64,000 bases of DNA from Pedobacter boryungensis. GTDB taxonomy: Bacteria > Bacteroidota > Bacteroidia > Sphingobacteriales > Sphingobacteriaceae. The stretch spans positions 1,116,001-1,180,000 of the forward strand of contig NZ_JABMKV010000002.1 of assembly GCF_013204825.1 (NCBI RefSeq), written 5' to 3'. A program made the position numbers and the translations under genes. This document shows positions 1 through 7,522 of the stretch, one piece after another. The notes below the pieces were generated by a model, which searched no databases, was not told the origin of the DNA, and saw only the letters and a list, made by a program, of their open reading frames with translations. Every line of letters starts with the position of its first letter. Position 1 is the stretch's first letter.

Positions 1-176
1 ACTGTGGGATGACAATGCCCAACATTGCTAACACCAATACCTGCAATTAAATCCATGTATTTTTTTCCAGATTGATCGTACATGTACATGCCTTTTGCTT
101 TTACAAACTCTAATAAAAGTGGAGTTTCAGAAGTTTGGGCATTGTGTTTTAAAAATAACTGACGTTGTGTTTGCAT
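1..176 (-). CDS. Class III PLP-dependent aminotransferase, N-terminal part
   Basis: Only the first 58 codons lie in the window; the gene continues beyond the left edge. The reverse-strand translation begins MQTQRQLFLKHNAQTSE and contains YDQSGKKYMDLIAGIGV and NVGHCHP, the N-terminal pattern of fold-type I class III aminotransferases (acetylornithine, ornithine and 4-aminobutyrate aminotransferases), which transfer amino groups with pyridoxal phosphate. The substrate cannot be told because the lysine and substrate-loop regions are missing. The ATG at 174-176 is the only plausible start; a TAAATTTG promoter word sits four bases upstream. Confidence 0.85.
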   Translation of the reverse strand, partial: MQTQRQLFLKHNAQTSETPLLLEFVKAKGMYMYDQSGKKYMDLIAGIGVSNVGHCHPT

Positions 177-180
177 AGCG

Positions 181-188
181 CAAATTTA
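181..188 (-). promoter_or_regulatory. Putative -7 promoter element abutting the aminotransferase start
   Basis: The reverse strand reads TAAATTTG, matching the Bacteroidota -7 consensus TAnnTTTG, with only four bases (CGCT) before the ATG. No TTTG -33 box is visible at 19-21 bp. If used, transcription would begin at or within the start codon. Confidence 0.45.
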
Positions 189-238
189 GCTTTTTTGAAA
201 TCTTAATTATTTTATCCAGGCAGAATAATGTAAAATAA

Positions 239-270
239 AAAATCCCATACGTTTATACATATGGGATTTT
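239..270 (-). terminator. Intrinsic terminator of the ECF sigma operon
   Basis: AAAATCCCATA and TATGGGATTTT form an 11-bp perfect stem with a 10-nt loop. On the minus strand the stem is followed by further T residues. It lies just beyond the stop at 288 of the last gene of the sigma-factor operon. Confidence 0.8.
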
Positions 271-287
271 CTAAAAATTAATTATTA

Positions 288-734
288 TTATTGTTTTGGT
301 TGACCGCCTCTATAACGGTTCAATAGTTCTTTTTTAAATGCTTCTTGCGCTCTGTAAAACTTCCCTACAATTTTGATAGGTAAATTTGATTTAAACTTAT
401 TATAGTATTTCTTTTCTATATTAAGTTCTCTTTGTTTAAAATCAAAATCATTTACAATTAATGTTTGAATTTGAACATCTGTTAAATCGTCAATTTCTTT
501 AATTTTTCTAAAGCTGATCATTTTTTGCATACGCTCTTTTCGCAATGCCTTTTGTTCTCTGGTAAAGTCATTATAAATAGGCCAAAATACTTTAGCTTCA
601 TCTGCAGAAAGATCAAGTTTTGTGGTTAGCCATGTTACTTTGTAAGCCTCCATTTTTTCATCGTCCATTCTTGGCCCTTGTGCAAAAGCTAATCCTGGTA
701 ATAAAATAAATAGTGCAATAATTAAGTTCCTCAT
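288..734 (-). CDS. Small exported charged protein of ECF sigma operon
   Basis: 148 residues with a clear signal peptide (residues 1-18, ending AFA before Q). The mature part is helical and highly charged (MDDEKMEAYKVTWLTTKLDLS, many K/E/R). Proteins like this are often found downstream of ECF sigma genes in Bacteroidota and are sometimes labelled 'sensor of ECF-type sigma factor'; the shape recalls Spy/CpxP periplasmic proteins. It is the third gene of the operon sigma factor - membrane protein - this gene, nine bases after the previous stop. A periplasmic sensing role is inference from position. Confidence 0.6.
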   Translation of the reverse strand: MRNLIIALFILLPGLAFAQGPRMDDEKMEAYKVTWLTTKLDLSADEAKVFWPIYNDFTREQKALRKERMQKMISFRKIKEIDDLTDVQIQTLIVNDFDFKQRELNIEKKYYNKFKSNLPIKIVGKFYRAQEAFKKELLNRYRGGQPKQ

Positions 735-743
735 CTCTAAATT

Positions 744-1367
744 TTATAAGTTATTTGATAGATCACTTGATGAAAAATGATCTAAAATATAGTTTTCCAT
801 TTCCGTATCTGACGCGGAAGTTGAAGCCGTTTGGCTTTCTTGTATATGATCAATAATTACACTTTCATCAATGTCATATAACATTTGTTCGCTTGCTAAT
901 TCGCTAGTACGATTTTCTTGTAATGTATTTTGCTGATTAAAATATAAACCAGATGCTGTTAGTAAAATAAAGCAGGCTGCAGCAGCATATTTCATAAAAT
1001 CTGTTTGCCACAGGCGAACAACTTTTGTTTTTTGAACCGTACCTGAAGTTTTACTTAAAATATCAGCATTTAGCTTGTCAAAATAGTTAGCTGGAGTTTT
1101 AAACCCATCACTTTTGGCTAATTCATATAGTTGATCTACAGCAATACGGCTTTCTATTTCAGTACCTAATTCTTCAAAATAGTTTTGTGGTACTGTAAAA
1201 CCTGGATTTTCTTTTTGCGTTAAACTAGCTACAAAAACAGACTGGTTAATGTGTGTAGTTAAATCCTTGAAATAGTTATCTGGCGCACTGTATGGTGTAG
1301 TTCTTGATAAACTCGCTAAGTGCGGAGCCTCCATTTCCCATTCCATATCTTCCTCTTTTTTCTTCAT
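744..1367 (-). CDS. Single-pass membrane protein, candidate anti-sigma factor
   Basis: 207 residues. The N-terminal half carries three copies of a short motif, APDNYFKDL, VPQNYFEEL and TPANYFDKL, spaced roughly 35-50 residues. One membrane segment follows (about 125-147, YAAAACFILLTASGLYF), then an acidic, Ser/Thr-rich tail. A single membrane helix directly downstream of an ECF sigma gene (41-bp gap) is the usual layout of an anti-sigma factor. No canonical zinc anti-sigma (ZAS) motif is visible, so that role is inference. The PxNYF repeats suggest repeated contacts with a partner. Confidence 0.55.
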   Translation of the reverse strand: MKKKEEDMEWEMEAPHLASLSRTTPYSAPDNYFKDLTTHINQSVFVASLTQKENPGFTVPQNYFEELGTEIESRIAVDQLYELAKSDGFKTPANYFDKLNADILSKTSGTVQKTKVVRLWQTDFMKYAAAACFILLTASGLYFNQQNTLQENRTSELASEQMLYDIDESVIIDHIQESQTASTSASDTEMENYILDHFSSSDLSNNL

Positions 1368-1408
1368 GATATAACTATTGATAGATTTTAGTGTAAAAGG
1401 TTTAATAC

Positions 1409-1960
1409 TTAATCTTCATTTAGTAAAATACTTTCAATTTTTTTAACTGCAATATGAAATGAAGCTTTTAATGCACCCACACTAGTACCTAAAACCTCAG
1501 AGATTTCATCGTATTTCATATCATCAAAATACTTCATGTTAAAAATTATTCGCTGTTTTTCTGGTAGGGTCAAAATTGCTTCCTGAAGTTTGCGTTGTGC
1601 TTTATCGCCATCAAAGTAAGAAGAGGCAGCAAGGCTTTCGGCCAATTCGCCACTTACATCATCTAATGAAATATTATTCTTCAGTTTTTTCTTATTCAAG
1701 AAAGTGATGGATTCGTTAGTCGCAATTCTATAAATCCAGGTGTAAAGCTGTGAGTCGCTTCTAAAATTGGCTAGGTTTTTCCAAACCTTAACAAAGGTTT
1801 CCTGTACTAAATCATCTGTATCATCGTGATCAATAACTAATCTACGAATGTGCCAATATATTTTTTGTTGATATTTAGATAGAAGCAAGTTGAAAGCTTC
1901 ATTTCGTGTTTTTTCAACACTAAATTTCTGCAATATTTCTGCGTCTTCAACTTGCTTCAT
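1409..1960 (-). CDS. ECF-family RNA polymerase sigma factor
   Basis: 183 residues, normal for group 4 sigma factors. Region 2 is evident around residues 25-90 (DDLVQETFVKVWKNLANF, then YTWIYRIATNESI), and region 4 with its helix-turn-helix around 125-178 (LPEKQRIIFNMKYFDDMKY, then EISEVLGTSVGALKAS). It should direct RNA polymerase to a stress or envelope regulon. It is the first gene of a three-gene minus-strand operon whose later genes encode a membrane protein and an exported protein, the expected layout for sigma plus signal-transducing partners. Its target promoter cannot be read from the sequence. Confidence 0.92.
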   Translation of the reverse strand: MKQVEDAEILQKFSVEKTRNEAFNLLLSKYQQKIYWHIRRLVIDHDDTDDLVQETFVKVWKNLANFRSDSQLYTWIYRIATNESITFLNKKKLKNNISLDDVSGELAESLAASSYFDGDKAQRKLQEAILTLPEKQRIIFNMKYFDDMKYDEISEVLGTSVGALKASFHIAVKKIESILLNED

Positions 1961-2009
1961 TTTTCTATGAGTTCTACTGTTATTATTTGCGCTATAATCT
2001 TTTACGACA

Positions 2010-2032
2010 TTCGGACTAATAACTTTCGGACT
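2010..2032. repeat. Direct repeat of TTCGGACT upstream of the sigma gene
   Basis: TTCGGACT occurs at 2010-2017 and 2025-2032, 15 bp apart, in the short gap between the sigma gene start and the transketolase stop. The same TTCGGA word dominates the 11-bp array at 14.8 kb. It could be an operator pair or a remnant of that repeat family. Confidence 0.35.
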
Positions 2033-2035
2033 TTT

Positions 2036-2992
2036 TTAAACTTTTCTTTTCATTACTTTTTGAGCCGCAGCTACAATATCAGAAGGATCTAACTTGTATT
2101 TAGTCATTAGCTGATCTGGTGTAGCACTTTCGCCAAAACTATCATTAACTGCTACAAATTCTTGTGGCGCTAAATATTCTGTAGTTAATAAACGAGCAAC
2201 GCTTTCGCCCAATCCGCCAAATTTATTGTGCTCTTCGCAAGTTACAATACAGCCTGTCTTTTTAACAGATTTAAGAATAGCTTCATCATCCAAAGGTTTA
2301 ATGGTATGGATATTTATAATCTCAGCATCAATTCCTAGTTCTGCTAATTTTTCTCCAGCTTCAATTGCTCTCCAAACCATATGGCCAGTTGCAACAATAG
2401 TAACATCTTTTCCTTCATTTACCATCCATGCTTTACCAATCTCAAATTTTTGATCTTCTGGTGTAAATACAGGAATAACCGGGCGGCCAAAACGTAGGTA
2501 AACTGGACCTTCATAATCCATAATTGCAAGTGTTGCAGCTTTGGTTTGGTTATAATCGCAAGGATTGATAACTACCATTCCTGGCAACATTTTCATCAGA
2601 CCTATATCTTCTAAAATTTGGTGAGTAGCACCGTCTTCTCCTAATGTTAAACCTGCGTGAGATGCACAGATCTTTACATTTTTACCTGAATAAGCAATTG
2701 ATTGACGAATTTGATCGTAAACACGACCAGTAGAAAAGTTAGCAAAAGTACCAGTAAAAGGAATTTTTCCATTAATGGTTAAACCCGCTGCAATACCCAT
2801 CATATTTGCTTCTGCAATACCAACTTGCACAAATCTTTCTGGGAAATCTTTAATAAAAGCGTCCATTTTTAATGAGCCAACTAAATCTGCACAAAGGGCA
2901 ACCACATTTTCATTGCGTTTACCAGCTTCATGTAATCCAGCTCCAAAACCCGAACGTGTATCTTTCTTTTCTGTGTATGTATATTTTTTCAC
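2036..2992 (-). CDS. Transketolase, C-terminal subunit
   Basis: 318 residues covering the pyrimidine-binding and C-terminal domains of transketolase, which uses thiamine diphosphate to move two-carbon ketol units in the pentose phosphate pathway. The catalytic-glutamate segment is seen as VGIAEANMMGIAAGL, followed by EDGATHQILEDIGLM and YLRFGRPVIPVF. The N-terminal half is encoded separately just upstream (stop at 3038, 45-bp gap), so the enzyme is split into two polypeptides, a known arrangement in many bacteria and archaea. The two should be co-transcribed and assemble as a heterotetramer. Confidence 0.93.
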   Translation of the reverse strand: MKKYTYTEKKDTRSGFGAGLHEAGKRNENVVALCADLVGSLKMDAFIKDFPERFVQVGIAEANMMGIAAGLTINGKIPFTGTFANFSTGRVYDQIRQSIAYSGKNVKICASHAGLTLGEDGATHQILEDIGLMKMLPGMVVINPCDYNQTKAATLAIMDYEGPVYLRFGRPVIPVFTPEDQKFEIGKAWMVNEGKDVTIVATGHMVWRAIEAGEKLAELGIDAEIINIHTIKPLDDEAILKSVKKTGCIVTCEEHNKFGGLGESVARLLTTEYLAPQEFVAVNDSFGESATPDQLMTKYKLDPSDIVAAAQKVMKRKV

Positions 2993-3037
2993 GATGTTTA
3001 ATTTTTATTTAGCTATGAGAATTAAAGTTCTCAAGTT

Positions 3038-3883
3038 CTAGTAATCCCCAGCTGTTTCTTTAAGTTGACCTAATGCTACTTCTAATTGTGCATCACTTGG
3101 TGCAGAACCGTGCCATTTATGTGTTCCAACCATAAAATCAACACCGTAACCCATTTGGGTACTCATTAAGTTTAAAATTGGTTTTCCTTTTCCGGTTAAT
3201 GATTTTGCATAATGCAATGCCTTTGTGATTTCTGCCATATCATTACCATCTGATGTAATTACATGCCAACCAAAAGCCTCAAATTTTTCTTTAAGAGATT
3301 CTAATGAAAGTACTTTCTCCGTTGGACCATCAATTTGTTGCCCATTGTAATCTACACTTGCAATTAAATTATCTACTTTATGAAAAGGGGCAAACATTAA
3401 TGCTTCCCAATTTTGGCCTTCTTGTAACTCGCCATCGCCAGTTAAAGCGTACACCAATCCTTTATCGCCATCAATTTTTTTCCCTAAAGCAGCACCAATA
3501 GCAACAGATAAACCTTGTCCTAATGAACCTGATGCAATGCGAACTCCTGGCAATCCTTCATGGGTAGTTGGGTGACCTTGTAATCTAGAATCCAATTTTC
3601 TGAAAGTAGCTAATTCGCTCACTTCAAAATACCCAGATCTTGCTAAAACGCTATACCAAACTGGTGAAATGTGACCGTTTGAAAGGAAAAATAAATCTTC
3701 TCCAACTCCAGCCATCGAAAATTTAGGGTTGTGATTTAATACTTCGAAGTATAAAGCTGTAAAAAAATCTGCACAGCCTAAAGATGCCCCTGGGTGACCA
3801 GATTGAACGGCATGAACCATTCTTAAACAATCTCTTCTAACCTGTGAAGCAATATCTTCTAATTCACTAATTGTATGTTTCAT
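3038..3883 (-). CDS. Transketolase, N-terminal subunit
   Basis: 281 residues from the preferred ATG at 3881-3883, which gives MKHTISELEDIASQVRRD; an upstream in-frame ATG at 3916 would add 11 residues with no family support. Thiamine-diphosphate-binding features are visible: GHPGASLGCADFFTAL, LSNGHISPVWYS, and the GDG motif in ALTGDGELQEGQNWEA. It partners with the downstream C-terminal half (2036-2992) to form one transketolase. The upstream gap to 3963 lacks a convincing promoter or terminator. Confidence 0.92.
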   Translation of the reverse strand: MKHTISELEDIASQVRRDCLRMVHAVQSGHPGASLGCADFFTALYFEVLNHNPKFSMAGVGEDLFFLSNGHISPVWYSVLARSGYFEVSELATFRKLDSRLQGHPTTHEGLPGVRIASGSLGQGLSVAIGAALGKKIDGDKGLVYALTGDGELQEGQNWEALMFAPFHKVDNLIASVDYNGQQIDGPTEKVLSLESLKEKFEAFGWHVITSDGNDMAEITKALHYAKSLTGKGKPILNLMSTQMGYGVDFMVGTHKWHGSAPSDAQLEVALGQLKETAGDY

Positions 3884-3962
3884 TACTATAATGTTGTTAT
3901 TACTAAAGAAAGGCAAGGTAATTATAAAATTTTAGCTAATTAAAAAAAGGAGGCCTAAAATT

Positions 3963-4424
3963 CTATTTAATTAACTCTAAAACTTGTGCTGTTGGACTTT
4001 TAGTGTCCACTTTGGTTATAATGTGCGCAATTTTTCCTTCTTCATCTATAATAAAGGTTGTGCGTACAGTGCCCATGTATTTTTTGCCATACATGTTTTT
4101 TTCGCCCCAAACTCCATAAGCCTCTACTATTGCTTTATCGGTATCGGCTAAAAGTGTGAAAGGTAAACTGTGTTTGTTGATGAATTTTTGATGTGATTTC
4201 TCATCATCTATACTTACTCCTAAAACTTCAATTCCTTTAGCTTTTAGGCCTTGGTAATTATCACGAAAATCACAAGCTTCTGCAGTACAACCTGGAGTGT
4301 CGTCTTTCGGATAAAAATATAAAACCACTTTTTTGCCTTTAAACTGATCTAAAGAAACTGTATTTCCATTTTGATCTTTTGAAGTAAATGTTGGAGCATT
4401 ATCGCCCACTTTAAGTGTATTCAT
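3963..4424 (-). CDS. bcp: Thioredoxin-dependent thiol peroxidase (Bcp/PrxQ)
   Basis: 153 residues, full length for Bcp/PrxQ peroxiredoxins, which reduce peroxides using thioredoxin. The peroxidatic cysteine C46 lies in the family pattern [14 protein letters not shown], and C51, five residues later, is the resolving cysteine of the PrxQ type. It is the last gene of a minus-strand operon, nine bases after the M23 peptidase stop, and is expected to be cytoplasmic. Confidence 0.93.
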   Translation of the reverse strand: MNTLKVGDNAPTFTSKDQNGNTVSLDQFKGKKVVLYFYPKDDTPGCTAEACDFRDNYQGLKAKGIEVLGVSIDDEKSHQKFINKHSLPFTLLADTDKAIVEAYGVWGEKNMYGKKYMGTVRTTFIIDEEGKIAHIITKVDTKSPTAQVLELIK

Positions 4425-4433
4425 AATTATAAT

Positions 4434-6179
4434 TTATCTATAAAAATCGATTGCATATCGTTTAACATTTTCCTTCATGTCAACAACAATTAATTCAAAG
4501 GTATGCTTTCCATCTAAAGTTTGTTCATCAAAGCTGTGCCATAAGTTAGCAGTTTTAGCATCAAACTCCATTAAAACCCATTTGCCATCAATGTAGCCAT
4601 TAAAACTCTTAATTCCAGAAAGTCCGTCGCTAATTCTGAAACTCATTTTGCTAAGTCCTGCCATATTTTTACCATTGGCAACATTCACAGGAACGATAGT
4701 AGGAGGTACGGTATCAATGGCGATAAAAAAACTACCGAAATTTTTGGGCATTGCTTTCACATAACCATTTTCAAAATATCCACCTTGTGATGAGCGATTG
4801 GTATTTACAATTATCGCTTTGTTTTTATATTTATTTAACGTGCTATCAGCTTTTATCCAAAGTTCGAAACCAATATGTAATGGTGTTAAATTATTTTGAA
4901 TTTGATGAATAGCAGAAAATGCATTGTGCTGAGGCTTTGGTAATTTTTTGTAGGTAAAATTTAAATCGTTATATAATGTACCTTTAGGCAATACTAGCTT
5001 AACATCATCATTAGTATATTCATTTACTTTTGTAAAGCTAAACGGAATTCCGGCAGGTACAGTTGGTGTATTAATTACTGCTTTTGCATCAGCTTTTACA
5101 TTAAATAAAAGTGTGCTTTTGTTGCCCTTAGAATCAGTAATGATATATTTTACTGCATGTAGTTTGTCATCATTAAAGGTGATACGACCACTATTAACCA
5201 AATTGCTATAAATCTGCAACGGATTACCTGGATCAACAAAGCTTTTTTGAATACTTCGTTTAAGTGTTATAAATGCAGGATAATCAATATGAGAATTGAT
5301 AGCTTTACTATTTTCAAAGCTAAATTTTTCTAAAGCAGAGGTAAATATAATTTTGCCATCAACTTCCAATTCTATTGAATATACACCGTTTGTACCCGAA
5401 AGTCCATTGTGTTTATCGGTAGTGATAACACCAAAACCAACTTCTCCGCTTAAATTAATCGTGTTTACTTTATTTAAGTTGTATTTTCCGTTAGCGCCCA
5501 CAACTTGGAAATATTGTTTAGGCGTTAATTCATTAAAAGGTTTGCCATTTAGGCGATATACATACATCGAATAAATAACTGGCGGAATATTATCTAGAAT
5601 TTGAATGCCTAATAATTGAGGGTTAATGGTTAATTCTGTTTTGGTATCTCTCAATTCAAAGTGCAAATGTGGTCCACCAGAACTGCCTGTATTACCCGAA
5701 TAAGCGATGATATCACCTTTTCGCACAGGAATTAAATCAGCATTAGGAAATTCATCTATTTCGTAAGATTTGTGTTTGTACTGGATGCTTTTTACTTGCT
5801 GGGCAATTTTAGGGCTAAATCGCGATAAGTGGCCATAAACAGAGGTAAACCCATTAGGATGATTAATATACAGGGCTAAACCAAATCCACTATTTTGAAC
5901 ACGTAAACGTGATATATATCCATCTGCTGTTGCATAAACTGGATAACCAATTCTTTGATTAGTTTTAAAATCGGTTCCTGAATGAAAATGGTTTGATCTT
6001 AATTCTCCAAAAGAACCCGCCAAAGCTGGAGGTATAATATTTAAAGGCTGTCTAAAATCCGTGAGTGGATAAATAGTATTGCTAAAAATTTGCTGGGCAT
6101 CAGCCTTGATGGCTAAAAAGAGTAAAAAGAATAGTGATGAAAATTTTAAGTGCTTTGAATAGATTTTCGGTCGAAACAT
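4434..6179 (-). CDS. M23 family metallopeptidase (LytM domain), exported
   Basis: 581 residues with a signal peptide (about 1-28, ending ADA before QQ). The N-terminal LytM domain has the zinc ligands HFHSGTD (H66, D70) and GPHLHFELRD (H171, H173). The remaining 400 residues form beta-rich domains without clear enzymatic motifs. It probably cleaves peptidoglycan cross-links in the periplasm. The start codon directly follows the stop of the upstream FAH gene, indicating translational coupling. Length and architecture match a family common in Bacteroidota. Confidence 0.88.
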   Translation of the reverse strand: MFRPKIYSKHLKFSSLFFLLFLAIKADAQQIFSNTIYPLTDFRQPLNIIPPALAGSFGELRSNHFHSGTDFKTNQRIGYPVYATADGYISRLRVQNSGFGLALYINHPNGFTSVYGHLSRFSPKIAQQVKSIQYKHKSYEIDEFPNADLIPVRKGDIIAYSGNTGSSGGPHLHFELRDTKTELTINPQLLGIQILDNIPPVIYSMYVYRLNGKPFNELTPKQYFQVVGANGKYNLNKVNTINLSGEVGFGVITTDKHNGLSGTNGVYSIELEVDGKIIFTSALEKFSFENSKAINSHIDYPAFITLKRSIQKSFVDPGNPLQIYSNLVNSGRITFNDDKLHAVKYIITDSKGNKSTLLFNVKADAKAVINTPTVPAGIPFSFTKVNEYTNDDVKLVLPKGTLYNDLNFTYKKLPKPQHNAFSAIHQIQNNLTPLHIGFELWIKADSTLNKYKNKAIIVNTNRSSQGGYFENGYVKAMPKNFGSFFIAIDTVPPTIVPVNVANGKNMAGLSKMSFRISDGLSGIKSFNGYIDGKWVLMEFDAKTANLWHSFDEQTLDGKHTFELIVVDMKENVKRYAIDFYR

Positions 6180-6791
6180 TTATTTAATGTTGAAGTTTAG
6201 TAATTGCTTATCCTCTAACCAACACTCCAACTGGTCTCCTTGTTTTACCTGACCTACACCTTCTGGTGTACCCGTAAAAATTAAATCGCCTTTTTTTAGC
6301 GTAATGTATTGAGAAACGAAAGAAATTATTTTTTCAAAAGAAAATAAAAGATTTGCTGTATGCCCTTTTTGACGGGTTTCTTTGTTGATTTGCAATTCAA
6401 ATTTTAAATCATACATATTTGGGTAAGCTGATTTTGGTAAAAAATTGCTAATTGCGGCAGAATTGTCAAATGCTTTAGCTAATTCCCATGGTAAACCCTT
6501 TTCCTTATGCTCGCTTTGAATATCTCTGGCAGTGAAATCTATTCCCAAACCAATTTCATCGTAATAATTAGCAGCAAATTTTTCTGCAATGTGCTTTCCT
6601 TCTTTGCAAATTTTTAAAACCACTTCTAGTTCATAATGAATATCTGATGAGAAATCTGGGATATAAAAAGGTTTATTATCTTTTAAAACGGCGGTATCTG
6701 GTTTTAAAAAAATAATAGGTTTTGTAGGAACAGCATTGTTCAATTCTTTAGCATGCGCAGCATAGTTGCGACCAATTGCAATAATCTTCAT
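6180..6791 (-). CDS. Fumarylacetoacetate hydrolase family protein
   Basis: 203 residues, a single compact FAH domain. The metal-binding acidic residues appear as IHYELEVVLKIC (ExE) and later DFTARDIQ, with LIFTGTPEGVGQV near the C terminus. Members act on acylpyruvates or related 2-oxo/enol acids, including oxaloacetate; the substrate is not determinable here. It sits second in a four-gene operon, stop abutting the start of the M23 peptidase gene. Confidence 0.88.
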   Translation of the reverse strand: MKIIAIGRNYAAHAKELNNAVPTKPIIFLKPDTAVLKDNKPFYIPDFSSDIHYELEVVLKICKEGKHIAEKFAANYYDEIGLGIDFTARDIQSEHKEKGLPWELAKAFDNSAAISNFLPKSAYPNMYDLKFELQINKETRQKGHTANLLFSFEKIISFVSQYITLKKGDLIFTGTPEGVGQVKQGDQLECWLEDKQLLNFNIK

Positions 6792-6821
6792 GTTTACAAA
6801 ACTAAAAAAGAAAAGGGTAAT

Positions 6822-7328
6822 TTATAATACTGAAATCTTCTTAACAACTGGTTCTCCACTTGCCAATATCCTTAAAAAATAAATTCCAGGATTTAATTTG
6901 TTAATGGTATAGGTTTTTGTTTGTTCACCAGCAGAAACACGCTCATTTGCTAAGGTAACTACATCATTTCCTAATAAATCGGTTATTTTTATAGATAGTG
7001 ACGTTTCTCGATCAAGCCTAAGGCTAATGTTAATTTGATCTACAACAGGATTTGGATAAACTTTTAAAACAGTTAAGACTTTCCCGCGTTTTGTAGAGGT
7101 AGTATTAGAAAGTGTACTGCTTGATGAACCATAACCAATAGTATTTGGTTTATAAGGCTGAATATTAGCTTTTATTTGAGGAACTCGGCTAACTACTTTT
7201 GCCTTAGGTTTAAAAGAGATTTTAGAAGTATCAATTTTTTGAGCAAAAACAGAAGAACCCATCAAAACTACGATGCAAATTGTGCATAGTAAACTCCATG
7301 AGAACGCTATTTTTGGCTTTGAAATCAT
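6822..7328 (-). CDS. Exported protein with T9SS type A sorting domain
   Basis: 168 residues: signal peptide (about 1-29, ending VFA before QKI), a short low-complexity middle, and a C-terminal type A sorting domain from about residue 88 (VLKVYPNPVVDQINISL, LLGNDVV, NPGIYFLRI, KKISVL). This domain directs passage through the type IX secretion system and attachment to the surface. The cargo is very small, leaving only about 60 residues of mature protein before the sorting domain. It is first in the operon driven by the promoter at 7342-7374. Confidence 0.88.
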   Translation of the reverse strand: MISKPKIAFSWSLLCTICIVVLMGSSVFAQKIDTSKISFKPKAKVVSRVPQIKANIQPYKPNTIGYGSSSSTLSNTTSTKRGKVLTVLKVYPNPVVDQINISLRLDRETSLSIKITDLLGNDVVTLANERVSAGEQTKTYTINKLNPGIYFLRILASGEPVVKKISVL

Positions 7329-7341
7329 CCTTTAATCCTGG

Positions 7342-7374
7342 CAAAAATATAAATAATAAAACAAAGAAATCAAA
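7342..7374 (-). promoter_or_regulatory. Bacteroidota-type promoter for the T9SS-FAH-M23-bcp operon
   Basis: On the minus strand a TTTG (-33, at 7371-7374) is followed after exactly 21 bp by TATTTTTG (-7, at 7342-7349), fitting TTTG-N19-21-TAnnTTTG. The -7 box lies 13 bases before the ATG at 7328, so the leader would be very short. Confidence 0.65.
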
Positions 7375-7496
7375 CATTTTGAGTATTAATCCAATATTTA
7401 ACACTATTTAACAACAGTTGTTTTTCATTAAATTTTACTTGTTTTTGCTACATATAACGATGTAAATATTAATGACATTAATATTATATATTTAAT

Positions 7497-7504
7497 TAAT
7501 TTTG
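7497..7504 (+). promoter_or_regulatory. Putative -7 element for kup
   Basis: TAATTTTG matches TAnnTTTG and ends 18 bases before the GTG start at 7523. It overlaps an alternative TTG codon at 7502-7504, which argues against using that TTG as the start. No clear -33 box is seen. Confidence 0.4.
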
Positions 7505-7522
7505 CAGTCAAATTTTATAACA

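Noticed and set aside
7502..7522. TTG start for kup
   Set aside because: The TTG lies inside the TAATTTTG promoter word and would add seven residues beyond the usual N terminus; the GTG at 7523 fits better.
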